Below, piece by piece: positions 42,617 through 50,457 of a stretch of DNA of 64,000 nt. How positions within the stretch are numbered: the first letter of the stretch is position 1; the number at the start of each line of letters is the position of its first letter. Under the pieces are notes generated by a model. It did no database searches and was not told where the DNA came from. It saw nothing but the letters and a program-made list of their open reading frames with translations. The DNA comes from Candidatus Omnitrophica bacterium UBA6210 (GTDB lineage Bacteria > Omnitrophota > Gorgyraeia > Velamenicoccales > Velamenicoccaceae). A program made the position numbers and the translations under genes. The stretch is taken from positions 186,001-250,000 of the forward strand of contig DISM01000004.1 of the NCBI GenBank assembly GCA_002421805.1, in the 5' to 3' direction.

Positions 42617-43447
42617 CTACGCCTTATCTTTCAGGCGGCAGATGTGTTTTTCTTTTTCGGTATAAATGCTGTTACGGTTCAATAATTCCTGCCAATCGAC
42701 CTGGGCAGCGTCAAATTCCGGGCCGTCGACACAGCTGAACTTGACCTTGCCTGCGACCGTCACCCTGCAGCAACCGCACATGCCCGTGCCGTCGACCATG
42801 ATCGCGTTGAGCGAAACGAGGGTCGCGACACCGAAGGGCTTTGTCACTGTGGAGACGGCCCGCATCATGGGGATGGGGCCGACGGCATACACCAGGTCAA
42901 CTTTGGATTTCTCGAGGAGTTCTTTGAGGGCTTCGGTCACAAATCCTTTGCGGCCGTAAGAACCGTCGTCGGACATGACGATGCATTCACTGGACGCCTC
43001 TTTCAATTCGCGCTCGAGGATCAACAGTTCTTTCGTGCGCGATCCGATGATCGAGGTCACATGGTTGCCGGCATTCTTCAAGGCGCGGGCCACGGGGTAG
43101 ATCTCGGCAATGCCGACACCGCCGCCGACAAGGATGACCTTTCCGTATTTCTTGATCTCAGTGGGATGGCCCAGCGGGCCTACGATGGAATGGAGGGAAT
43201 CTCCGGCATGGACGCCGGCCAGAAGTCTGGTCGTCAAGCCCGCCTCCTGCGCGATGAGCACGATAGTGCCTTTTTCAGGATCGGCTTTGACGATCGTCAG
43301 AGGGACCCTTTCTCCCTCTTCTCTGACCATAAGGACAACGAATTGTCCTGCCTTGGCTTTGGCGGCGATCTCCGGCGTCTGGATGGTCAACCTGACAATC
43401 CGAACCCCTTGATGATCCGCCAAGACATCTTTGTCTAAAATCTTCAT
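42617..43447 (-). CDS. nfnA: NfnA-type ferredoxin-NADP+ oxidoreductase subunit
   Basis: The start is ATG 43447, matching the usual N-terminus (MKILDKDVLADHQGVRIV); a longer frame starts only at TTG. The 276-residue product has an FAD-binding barrel (GQFVVLMVREEGERVPLTI) and a NAD-binding domain (VILVGGGVGIAEIYPVARAL). A C-terminal 2Fe-2S site follows (GMCGCCRVTVAGKVKFSC, then VDGPEFDA). These are the features of the NfnA/SudB family. It lies 6 bases before nfnB. The Shine-Dalgarno is weak. A terminator-like hairpin lies in its leader. Confidence 0.93.
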   Translation of the reverse strand: MKILDKDVLADHQGVRIVRLTIQTPEIAAKAKAGQFVVLMVREEGERVPLTIVKADPEKGTIVLIAQEAGLTTRLLAGVHAGDSLHSIVGPLGHPTEIKKYGKVILVGGGVGIAEIYPVARALKNAGNHVTSIIGSRTKELLILERELKEASSECIVMSDDGSYGRKGFVTEALKELLEKSKVDLVYAVGPIPMMRAVSTVTKPFGVATLVSLNAIMVDGTGMCGCCRVTVAGKVKFSCVDGPEFDAAQVDWQELLNRNSIYTEKEKHICRLKDKA

Positions 43448-43499
43448 TGATTTTATTTTTTGCTGTCCGCGCGTATTTTTTGGGGGACGATGCAGGTGC

Positions 43500-43538
43500 A
43501 AAAAAAAGACGTCCCCAGAAGATCATATGGACGCCTTT
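43500..43538 (-). terminator. Terminator after the first pst operon, in the nfnA leader
   Basis: AAAGACGTCC (43505-43514) with GGACGCCTTT (43529-43538), one G-U pair, followed on the minus strand by eight T. A TTGACA box lies upstream at 43617-43622 with TATAAC about 15 bases on, so it might also attenuate nfnA. Confidence 0.75.
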
Positions 43539-43651
43539 GTCTCATACTACTCCACACGCACGAACCAGTATATAAACTCACTAGAAGGATATAATGTTAT
43601 ATCCGTTTGTTCTTGATGTCAAATATTTTTTGCGCTAAACGCGCAAACGGC

Positions 43652-44329
43652 TCAATTCTCTTTTTTCAGCTTTTCCGGATGGTGCTTGACGACTTCCGCC
43701 TGGACCATATAGATGACGTCTTCGGCGATGTTCGTGGTGTGGTCGCAAATGCGCTCCAGAAATCTGGCTATCAGGAGCAACTGCACGGCCCGCGGCGTCG
43801 AAGAAGAATCTTTCACCATGTAGTCATCGACAAGTTCCTGATGGATCAGGTTCCTCAGTTCGTTGGCCTCCGGCTCCGACGACAGGACCTGTCTGGCTAA
43901 CGCGATATCCGCCCTCACAAAAGAATCGATGGCCGTCTTGACCATTTTTTGCGCCACAGCGGTCAACTTCGGAATATCCACAAGGGGCTTCAACAGCGGC
44001 TTGTCCACCAATTCAAGGGTCCTCTGGGCGATATCCACCGCTATGTCGGCTATGCGTTCAAGCTCCGCATTGATCTTCATCCCCGTCGTGATGAAACGCA
44101 GGTCCTTGGCCATGGGCTGGTAGCGCGCGATGAAATCGATGCATTTCTCGTCTATGGCAAGCTCCAATTGATCCACAAGGGCATCGTTGTTGATAACGCT
44201 TTGTGCCATCCCCTGGTCCCTGTTCTTCAGCGCTTCGACGGATTTATAGATGGCCTCTTCGGCCAAAGCGCCCATCTTGAGGATGTCCTCATTCAATTCT
44301 TTCAGCTCCTGATCAAAATGTCTTTCCAT
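43652..44329 (-). CDS. phoU: PhoU phosphate signalling regulator (copy 1)
   Basis: A 225-residue all-helical protein with two PhoU repeats. Each repeat carries the metal-binding signature (LRFITTGMKINAELERIADIAVDIA in the first, LLIARFLERICDHTTNIAEDVIY in the second; ExxRxxD core). PhoU links Pst transport to PhoR activity. It is the last gene of the pstSCABB operon, 34 bases after the second PstB. A second PhoU of 228 residues ends the other pst operon. A good Shine-Dalgarno (AAGGAGG) is present. Confidence 0.96.
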   Translation of the reverse strand: MERHFDQELKELNEDILKMGALAEEAIYKSVEALKNRDQGMAQSVINNDALVDQLELAIDEKCIDFIARYQPMAKDLRFITTGMKINAELERIADIAVDIAQRTLELVDKPLLKPLVDIPKLTAVAQKMVKTAIDSFVRADIALARQVLSSEPEANELRNLIHQELVDDYMVKDSSSTPRAVQLLLIARFLERICDHTTNIAEDVIYMVQAEVVKHHPEKLKKEN

Positions 44330-44363
44330 GGAAATGGCCTCCTTTTTTTCGTCAGGGATGTCA

Positions 44364-45119
44364 TCAGCCGTATCTGCCCGTAATGTAATCTTCCGTGCGC
44401 TGGTCCTGCGGCGCGGTGAACAACTGATCCGTTTTGCCGAATTCGATCAATTCCCCCAAAAGCATGAACCCCGCGTCATCCGAGATCCTTGCCGCCTGCT
44501 GCATATTATGCGTGACTATTATTATAGTATAATTATTTTTCAGCTCGCGCATTAATTCTTCGATGCGGGCCGTGGCCTGCGGGTCCAGGGTCGAACAGGG
44601 CTCGTCCATCAAGAGCACGTCCGGCCTGACGGCGATCAGCCTGGCGATGCATAATCTCTGCTTCTGCTCCAGGGACAGCGATAATGCCGGGGCCTGAAGC
44701 CTGTCTTTCAGCTCATCCCACAAAAGGACGTCTTTGAGGCTTTTCTCGACGATCCCGTCCAATTCATCCCGCGTGACGCCGGCCCCGTGGATCCTTTCGC
44801 CGAAAATAATATTCTCATATATGGACAAGGGAAATGGATTCGGGCGCTGGAAGACCATCCCCACCTTCTTGCGCAACGCGACCAGGTCCGCGCAGGGATC
44901 CAGGATGTTTGCGCCGTCGATCAGGACCTCTCCATCCATGCGCACGCCTTCGATCAGGTCGTTCATCCGGTTAAAAACCCGCAGCAGCGTCGACTTGCCG
45001 CAGCCGGACGGACCGATGATGGCTGTGATCTTCTTCGGCTCAAAAGAAGCGTTCACATCCTTCAGGGCGTGAAAATCGCCGTACCACAGATTTAATTTCC
45101 TGGCGGCTATCTTGGCCAT
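44364..45119 (-). CDS. pstB: PstB-type phosphate ABC ATPase with altered signature motif (PstB2)
   Basis: The start is ATG 45119 (251 residues), 4 bases after the preceding pstB stop. Walker A (GPSGCGKST), Q-loop (VFQRPNPFPLSIYEN), Walker B (VLLMDEPCSTLDP) and H-loop (IVTHNMQQAAR) are intact. The ABC signature reads LSLEQKQR where PstB has LSGGQQQR, so both glycines are lost. In an ABC dimer the signature acts on the partner's ATP, so this subunit would form one poor site. Its neighbour has the opposite defects, which suggests a heterodimer. Confidence 0.93.
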   Translation of the reverse strand: MAKIAARKLNLWYGDFHALKDVNASFEPKKITAIIGPSGCGKSTLLRVFNRMNDLIEGVRMDGEVLIDGANILDPCADLVALRKKVGMVFQRPNPFPLSIYENIIFGERIHGAGVTRDELDGIVEKSLKDVLLWDELKDRLQAPALSLSLEQKQRLCIARLIAVRPDVLLMDEPCSTLDPQATARIEELMRELKNNYTIIIVTHNMQQAARISDDAGFMLLGELIEFGKTDQLFTAPQDQRTEDYITGRYG

Positions 45120-45123
45120 AAGA

Positions 45124-45870
45124 TCATCCGAATTTCCCGCTGATATAATCTTCCGTACGCTGGTCCTGCGGCGCCGTGAAGATCTTGTCGGTCCTGTCCA
45201 ACTCGACAAGCTCGCCGCTTAAAAAGAAGGCTGTTTTATCTCCGACCCTGGCCGCCTGTTTGACATTGTTCGTCACCAGGATGATCGTGTATTTCTTCTT
45301 GAGCTCGACCATGGCGTCTTCCACTTTAGCCGTTGAAATGGGGTCCAGCCCCGAACAGGGCTCGTCGAAAAGGATCACTTCCGGCTGGACCGCCAGGGTC
45401 CTTGCAATGCACAGGCGCTGCTGCTGGCCGCCGGATAATTTAAAGGCCGACTCATCCAGCCTGTCTTTGACCTCGTCCCAGAGATATCCCTGCTGGAGCG
45501 CCTCTTCCACCTTTTCTTCCAACGTTTTCCTGTTTTTGACGCCTTGCATCCTGATACCGTAAGCCACATTCTCGAAAATGGACAGCGGCAGAGGCAAAGG
45601 CAGGGCAAACACCATGCCTATTTTGCGGCGCAATGTCTCTACGTCCATGCCGCGGGTATCCACTCTCTCCATCTCGACGATACCGGACATCCTAAAAGAT
45701 GCGTGGAGATCGCTGAGACGGTTCAGTGTCCGCAAAAAAGTCGTTTTTCCGCTATTGGATGGCCCTATCACGCTCAAGATCTCATGAGACTGGATCTCCA
45801 TGTTCACCTGCTTGATCGCATGGGTAGGGCCGAACCATACATCGAGGTCGCGGATCTTGAATTTTACCAT
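45124..45870 (-). CDS. pstB: PstB-type ABC ATPase lacking the Q-loop Gln and H-loop His (PstB1)
   Basis: A 248-residue protein. The signature LSGGQQQRLCIAR and Walker B (VILFDEPCSGLDP) are canonical. Walker A reads GPSNSGKTT. The Q-loop is VFALPLPLPLSIFEN (Ala for Gln) and the switch region is LVTNNVKQAAR (Asn for His). These residues position water and link ATP to the permease, so its own ATP site should be slow or dead. It overlaps the PstA stop by 7 bases. It pairs logically with the next gene, whose defect lies only in the signature. Confidence 0.93.
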   Translation of the reverse strand: MVKFKIRDLDVWFGPTHAIKQVNMEIQSHEILSVIGPSNSGKTTFLRTLNRLSDLHASFRMSGIVEMERVDTRGMDVETLRRKIGMVFALPLPLPLSIFENVAYGIRMQGVKNRKTLEEKVEEALQQGYLWDEVKDRLDESAFKLSGGQQQRLCIARTLAVQPEVILFDEPCSGLDPISTAKVEDAMVELKKKYTIILVTNNVKQAARVGDKTAFFLSGELVELDRTDKIFTAPQDQRTEDYISGKFG

Positions 45871-46712
45871 TTTTTCTTCTTTCTGAACCTGGTACGGATG
45901 ACGATGGCGATAAGATTCATGACCAGGACAAGCGCCAGAAGCACGAAGGCGGTCCCGTATCTTATCTTTTCATCGACGTTAGGCACCTGGGTCGAGATCA
46001 CATAAAGGTGATACGGCAAGGCCATGGCCTGGTCAAATATCGAGTGCGGGAGTTGCGGCAGATAAAAAGCCGCGACCGTAAAAAGGATCGGCGCTGTTTC
46101 GCCGGCCGCCCTTCCCAGGCCAAGGATCGTCCCTGTCAGGATCCCGGGGATGGCATTGGGCAGAACGATATGCCGTATGGTCTGCCATTTGCTTGCGCCC
46201 AAAGACAGGCTCACCTCGCGGAAAGAAGACGGCACGCTCTCCAGGGCCTCGCGCGAAGCCGTGATGATGATCGGCAATATCATGATCCCCAGGGTCAGCG
46301 ACCCCGAAAGAATGGATGCGCCGAACTTGAAAAAAACCACAAAAAGGGCCAGGCCGAAAAGCCCGTAAACGACCGACGGAACACCGGCCAGATTAACAAT
46401 GGCCAACTTGATAAGACGGGTCAGCATGTTCTCCCTGGAATACTCGCTTAAATAAATGGCCGCCAGAAGCCCTATGGGCAAAGCAAAGATGATCGCCCCC
46501 GCGACCAGATAAATCGTGCCGACGATCGCAGGGAATATCCCTCCGGCGCGCATGCCCTGCCGGGGCATATCCGAAAGGAACTGCCAGTTAATGGCCGGCA
46601 GCCCCTTCTGGATGATGATGACGACGATAAGCCCCACAGGGACCACGATCAAAAGAGTGGCCAACAATAAAAAGAAAAAGGCGATCTTCTCTGTGCGGCG
46701 AGGGTTTCTCAT
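45864..46712 (-). CDS. pstA: PstA phosphate ABC permease (copy 1)
   Basis: A 282-residue permease with six membrane helices. The EAA-type cytoplasmic loop is EALESVPSSFREVSLSLGASKWQTIRHIVLPNAIPGI. The start LLATLLIVVPVGLIVVIIIQKGLPAINW is typical of PstA. It overlaps pstC by 4 bases and pstB by 7 bases. It forms the phosphate channel with PstC. Confidence 0.96.
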   Translation of the reverse strand: MRNPRRTEKIAFFFLLLATLLIVVPVGLIVVIIIQKGLPAINWQFLSDMPRQGMRAGGIFPAIVGTIYLVAGAIIFALPIGLLAAIYLSEYSRENMLTRLIKLAIVNLAGVPSVVYGLFGLALFVVFFKFGASILSGSLTLGIMILPIIITASREALESVPSSFREVSLSLGASKWQTIRHIVLPNAIPGILTGTILGLGRAAGETAPILFTVAAFYLPQLPHSIFDQAMALPYHLYVISTQVPNVDEKIRYGTAFVLLALVLVMNLIAIVIRTRFRKKKKW

Positions 46713-47575
46713 GATTGTTTTTTATGCAGGCATAGATCGGCCGTGACATTAATGGCAAAGCTGATGACAAAAAGAACGATGCCGATGGCAAACAAGGCAA
46801 AATAATGCTCGCTGCCCACCACCGCCTCCCCCATTTCGGCGGCAATGGTCGCGGTCAATGTCCGCACGGGCACCAGGATGCTGTGGGGAATGACCGCAGC
46901 ATTGCCCGTGATCATCATCACGGCCATGGTTTCGCCGATCACGCGGCCGATCCCGAGCATCACCGCCGCGAGGATCCCGCTTGATGCCGCAGGCAACATC
47001 ACCCGCCATATGGTCTGCCAGTGCGTCGCCCCAAGCGCAAAAGCGCCTTCTTTATATGTCTTGGGGACGGAATACAGCGCATCCTCGGCGATGGATACGA
47101 TCGTCGGCATGGCCATGAATGCCAGCATGATGGAGCCCGACAGCGCCGTCAAGCCGGTCGGCAGATGAAAGACATTCTTAACCAGGGGCACCAGGGTCAC
47201 CATCCCGATAAACCCCAGGACAACGCTCGGAATGGCTGCCAGCAATTCTATCCCCGCTTTAAGGACTTCTCTTATTTTTAAAGGTGCAACCTCGGCGATA
47301 TAAACAGCGCAACCGACGCCGATGGGGACAGAGATGACCGCGGCCCCGACAGTCACAAGCAAAGAGCCGAGGATCAAAGGAAGGATCCCCAGTTGGGGCG
47401 GCTCGGAGATAGGATACCAGCTCTTACCGAACAGGAAATCAAAAGGACTTGTGATCTTGAACAGCGCGAGGCCTTCTTTGAGCAAAAAGAGAAATATCAG
47501 GATCACGAAAAAGATGGACGCAAGGCCGCTCAAAAGAATGAGCTTCTCTATCACGAACTCTTTGATCTTACGCAT
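46709..47575 (-). CDS. pstC: PstC phosphate ABC permease (copy 1)
   Basis: A 288-residue permease. FDFLFGKSWYPISEPPQLGILPLILGSLLVT is the PstC-specific N-terminal segment. The cytoplasmic loop DALYSVPKTYKEGAFALGATHWQTIWRVMLPAASSGI follows. It has six membrane helices. It starts 29 bases after pstS and overlaps pstA. Confidence 0.96.
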   Translation of the reverse strand: MRKIKEFVIEKLILLSGLASIFFVILIFLFLLKEGLALFKITSPFDFLFGKSWYPISEPPQLGILPLILGSLLVTVGAAVISVPIGVGCAVYIAEVAPLKIREVLKAGIELLAAIPSVVLGFIGMVTLVPLVKNVFHLPTGLTALSGSIMLAFMAMPTIVSIAEDALYSVPKTYKEGAFALGATHWQTIWRVMLPAASSGILAAVMLGIGRVIGETMAVMMITGNAAVIPHSILVPVRTLTATIAAEMGEAVVGSEHYFALFAIGIVLFVISFAINVTADLCLHKKQS

Positions 47576-47604
47576 GGGATACCTGGCGGAACCGGATAGC
47601 GGCC

Positions 47605-48459
47605 TTATGGGTTGACGGGGACGAAATCCGTTTGCAACACGATCTCCTGGCCTTCTTTGGAAAGACAGGCATCGACAAATTTTTTGACAAGCCCCTGCGG
47701 CTGGCCGTTCGTGTAAAGGAACAGCGGCCGGGATATCGGGTATTTTCCGTTGACGACATTTTCAATGGTCGGAGCCTCATATTCCGAAGCTGCGTCCTTG
47801 GCGACCATGACCGGTTTTTGCTTGGGCGAGATATACCCCATGCCGTAATATCCGATGGCCGAGGGGTTTCCGGCCACTTCATCGGCAATGGCCTGGGAAG
47901 AGGACAAGAGCAGGGCGCCGGGCGTGAATTCTTCCTTGCTGTTGGGGTCGCCCTTCCTGAGTACGTGTTCCTTAAAATAAACATGGGTCCCGGAATTGAC
48001 TTCGCGGGAAAGGACGACGATCTTCTCGTCTTCTCCCCCCACTTCTTTCCAGTTCGTGATCTTGCCGGTGAAGATCTGCGCGAGCTGGTCCAGGGTCAGC
48101 CGCCCCACAGGATTGGCCGGGTTGACGACGACAGCCAGGCCGTCCATGGCCACCCTGATCTCGTTCGGATCGATACCTTTTTGTTTCGCCAGGGCGATTT
48201 CCTTATCCTTGATATTCCTCGAGGCCATGGCAATATCGCAGGTGCCGCTGATGAGGCTGGAGAACCCCGTGCCGGAACCGCCACCTGTCACCGCCACAAA
48301 ATCACCGGGGTTTTCCTGCATATACTTCTCGGCCCATGCCTGGCCCAGGTTCACCATCGTATCCGAGCCTTTGACCTGGACGGCGTTGTTGCCTTTCGCC
48401 GCGAAAGCCGGCCCGGCGAGAAAAAACGCTACAAAAAGCACAAAGATCTTTCTTATCAT
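47605..48459 (-). CDS. pstS: PstS periplasmic phosphate-binding protein (copy 1)
   Basis: A 284-residue protein with a signal peptide (about 1-20, ending PAFAA). The phosphate-binding fold shows VKGSDTMVNLGQAWAEKY, TGGGSGTGFSSLISGTCDIAMASR and SREVNSGTHVYFKEHVL, which hold the Ser/Thr and Arg ligands of PstS/PBP-like-2 proteins. It is the first gene of the second pst operon. Its promoter carries a triple TTHACA Pho box. Confidence 0.95.
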   Translation of the reverse strand: MIRKIFVLFVAFFLAGPAFAAKGNNAVQVKGSDTMVNLGQAWAEKYMQENPGDFVAVTGGGSGTGFSSLISGTCDIAMASRNIKDKEIALAKQKGIDPNEIRVAMDGLAVVVNPANPVGRLTLDQLAQIFTGKITNWKEVGGEDEKIVVLSREVNSGTHVYFKEHVLRKGDPNSKEEFTPGALLLSSSQAIADEVAGNPSAIGYYGMGYISPKQKPVMVAKDAASEYEAPTIENVVNGKYPISRPLFLYTNGQPQGLVKKFVDACLSKEGQEIVLQTDFVPVNP

Positions 48460-48496
48460 CTCGTCCCCCTTTTTATCTCTTATTATAATAACCCAT

Positions 48497-48534
48497 ATTA
48501 TATCCCTGTGAAATCCATGTTAAATCTGTGTAAA
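48497..48534 (-). promoter_or_regulatory. Pho box and promoter of pstS copy 1
   Basis: Three direct repeats on the minus strand at exact 11-base steps: TTTACA (48529-48534), TTAACA (48518-48523) and TTCACA (48507-48512). A TATAAT (48497-48502) follows 4 bases later. The TTHACA-N5 pattern is that of PhoP/PhoB-type binding sites and takes the place of a -35 box. Confidence 0.8.
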
Positions 48535-48566
48535 ATAAAAAACCTCCCCTTCGCAAAAAGGAGAGG
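48533..48566 (-). terminator. Terminator after phoU copy 2
   Basis: CCTCCCCTT (48543-48551) with AAGGAGAGG (48558-48566), one G-U pair, followed on the minus strand by TTTTTTATTTT. It sits directly against the Pho box of the next operon. Confidence 0.8.
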
Positions 48567-48591
48567 ATTTTGCTCAACAAATGAAACGATA

Positions 48592-49278
48592 TTATTTATT
48601 GCCGTTATTATTGTTTAATTTTTCCGGATGATGCTTCACCACCTTCGCCTTCACGCGATAAATCGTGTCCTCGGCAATGTTTGTCGCATGGTCGCAGATG
48701 CGTTCCAAGTGCCTGGCGACCAAAAGCAAGGGCACCGCGCCCCTGATCGTCGCCGGGTCCTTAAGCATATAGTCTTCGATCAAATCCTTTTGGATGCGGT
48801 CCCTTAGGCGGTCAGCCTCGTTATCCATCAGGATCACTTTTGTCGCGAGGTCCATATCTGAAGCGATGAACGACCCAATAGCCTCCCTGGTCATCGTCTG
48901 GGCCAACATCGTCAGCCGGGGAATATCAACCAGCGGCTTGACAAGCGGCTGGTCGCCTAATTCGACGACCCTTTGGGCGATGTCTACGGCCAAGTCTGCC
49001 ATGCGCTCCAGGTCTGTCGCGATCTTCATCGCCATGGAAATAAACCTCAGGTCCCCTGCCACGGGTTGCCTTAACGCCAAAAGATCCAGGCATTCTTCGT
49101 CGATAGCCAACTCCGCCTCGTCGATCGATTTGTCGTCGTCGATGACTTTCTTGGCCATCGGCTTGTCCTGCCCCTTAAGGGCCTCGACGGACCGGTAAAC
49201 GGCCTCCGCGACCAGATCGCCCATGTGCCGCATATCATCTTTAAGCCGGCCAAGCTCTTCGTCGAAATATCGCTCCAT
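48592..49278 (-). CDS. phoU: PhoU phosphate signalling regulator (copy 2)
   Basis: A 228-residue protein with two PhoU repeats (LRFISMAMKIATDLERMADLAVDIA and LLVARHLERICDHATNIAEDTIY). It is clearly a diverged paralogue of the PhoU at 43.7 kb, sharing the same opening MER(Y/H)FDxEL and the same KVVKHHPEKL end. It is the last gene of the upstream pst operon, 19 bases after the arsC-like gene, with AAGGAA before the ATG. Confidence 0.96.
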   Translation of the reverse strand: MERYFDEELGRLKDDMRHMGDLVAEAVYRSVEALKGQDKPMAKKVIDDDKSIDEAELAIDEECLDLLALRQPVAGDLRFISMAMKIATDLERMADLAVDIAQRVVELGDQPLVKPLVDIPRLTMLAQTMTREAIGSFIASDMDLATKVILMDNEADRLRDRIQKDLIEDYMLKDPATIRGAVPLLLVARHLERICDHATNIAEDTIYRVKAKVVKHHPEKLNNNNGNK

Positions 49279-49297
49279 GACGCATTCCTTCCCTGCT

Positions 49298-49693
49298 TTA
49301 GATCGTTGCCTTGATAAAATCCTTAACTTTCTTTCTTATGTCGTCTCTGACTTTACGAAAAAACGCGAGTCCCTTGCCGCCTGGATCCGCAATCTTCCAT
49401 TCAATATGCCGAGAGGCGGGAACATAAGGACACACATCCTTGCAGCCGAGCGTGATCACATAGTCGAAACAAGTGGCGGGGAGAACCTCAAAGCCCTTGG
49501 ATTGCTGGGAAGAGATATCGATCCCGACTTCTTGCATGACCTTGATGGCCTTCGGATTCACGCAGCCGGACGGTCTGGAGCCTGCGCTATAGACATCAAA
49601 ACAACCTCCGGCCAAACTACGCGTAAACCCCTCGGCCATTTGGCTACGGGCTGAATTTTCAACACACAAAAAAAGCACTCTTTTCTTGACCAT
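49298..49693 (-). CDS. arsC: Arsenate reductase of the low-molecular-weight phosphatase family
   Basis: A 131-residue protein. The active-site loop is CVENSARS (CX5R; catalytic Cys at about residue 10) and two further cysteines lie in the central loop (TLGCKDVCPY). This Cys arrangement is that of thioredoxin-linked ArsC enzymes rather than plain tyrosine phosphatases. It is embedded between pstB and phoU of a phosphate uptake operon (2-base and 19-base gaps). It would reduce arsenate that enters through Pst. No ArsB or Acr3 exporter is seen nearby. Confidence 0.9.
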   Translation of the reverse strand: MVKKRVLFLCVENSARSQMAEGFTRSLAGGCFDVYSAGSRPSGCVNPKAIKVMQEVGIDISSQQSKGFEVLPATCFDYVITLGCKDVCPYVPASRHIEWKIADPGGKGLAFFRKVRDDIRKKVKDFIKATI

Positions 49694-49695
49694 AA

Positions 49696-50457
49696 CTATC
49701 CAAACCTCCCTGTAATATAGGCCTCCGTCCTTTTGTCTTTAGGGGCCGTAAAGATGTGCTGCGTCTCTCCCATTTCGACAAGCTCTCCCAAAAGAAAAAA
49801 AGCAGTTCTGTCAGACACCCTCGCCGCCTGCTGCATGTTATGGGTCACGATCGCGATCGTATAATCTTTTTTCAACTCAAGGATCAACTCTTCGATCTTG
49901 GCGGTTGATATGGGGTCCAGACTGGCGCACGGCTCGTCGAATAAAAGGACTTCGGGCGCAACCGCCAGGCATCGGGCGATACACAAACGCTGCTGCTGGC
50001 CACCTGACAGCTTGAGCGCGCTATCACGCAGCCTCTCCTTGACCTCTTCCCAGAGGGCCGCTTTCTTTAAAGACATGACGACCCGCTCTTCAATAACATC
50101 CCGATCCCTGTATCCGTTGACTTCAAGCCCATAGGCGATATTCTCAAAAATGCTCTTAGGAAATGGGTTAGGTTTCTGAAACACCATGCCCACGCGGCGC
50201 CTGATCTCGACAGGATCGACCGCAGGTGAAAATATGTCCTGCCCTTCCAGATAAATGTGTCCGCGTAAAACCGTGTGCGCAACCAAATCGTTCATCCTGT
50301 TTAAAAGACGGATAAACGTCGATTTCCCGCAGCCCGAAGGACCGATGATCGCCGTTACCCGGCCGACGTCGATATCCATAGAGATATCCTTCAAGGCCTG
50401 CTGATTGCCATAAAAGAAATCCACGTGCTGCGCCTTGATCTTGACAGGGTCAAACAT
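49696..50457 (-). CDS. pstB: PstB phosphate ABC ATPase, canonical (copy 3)
   Basis: The start is ATG 50457 (253 residues). All motifs are canonical: Walker A GPSGCGKST, Q-loop VFQKPNPFPKSIFEN, signature LSGGQQQRLCIAR, Walker B VLLFDEPCASLDP and H-loop IVTHNMQQAAR. It contrasts with the two altered PstB proteins in the other operon. It overlaps the pstA stop by 8 bases and precedes arsC by 2 bases. Confidence 0.96.
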   Translation of the reverse strand: MFDPVKIKAQHVDFFYGNQQALKDISMDIDVGRVTAIIGPSGCGKSTFIRLLNRMNDLVAHTVLRGHIYLEGQDIFSPAVDPVEIRRRVGMVFQKPNPFPKSIFENIAYGLEVNGYRDRDVIEERVVMSLKKAALWEEVKERLRDSALKLSGGQQQRLCIARCLAVAPEVLLFDEPCASLDPISTAKIEELILELKKDYTIAIVTHNMQQAARVSDRTAFFLLGELVEMGETQHIFTAPKDKRTEAYITGRFG

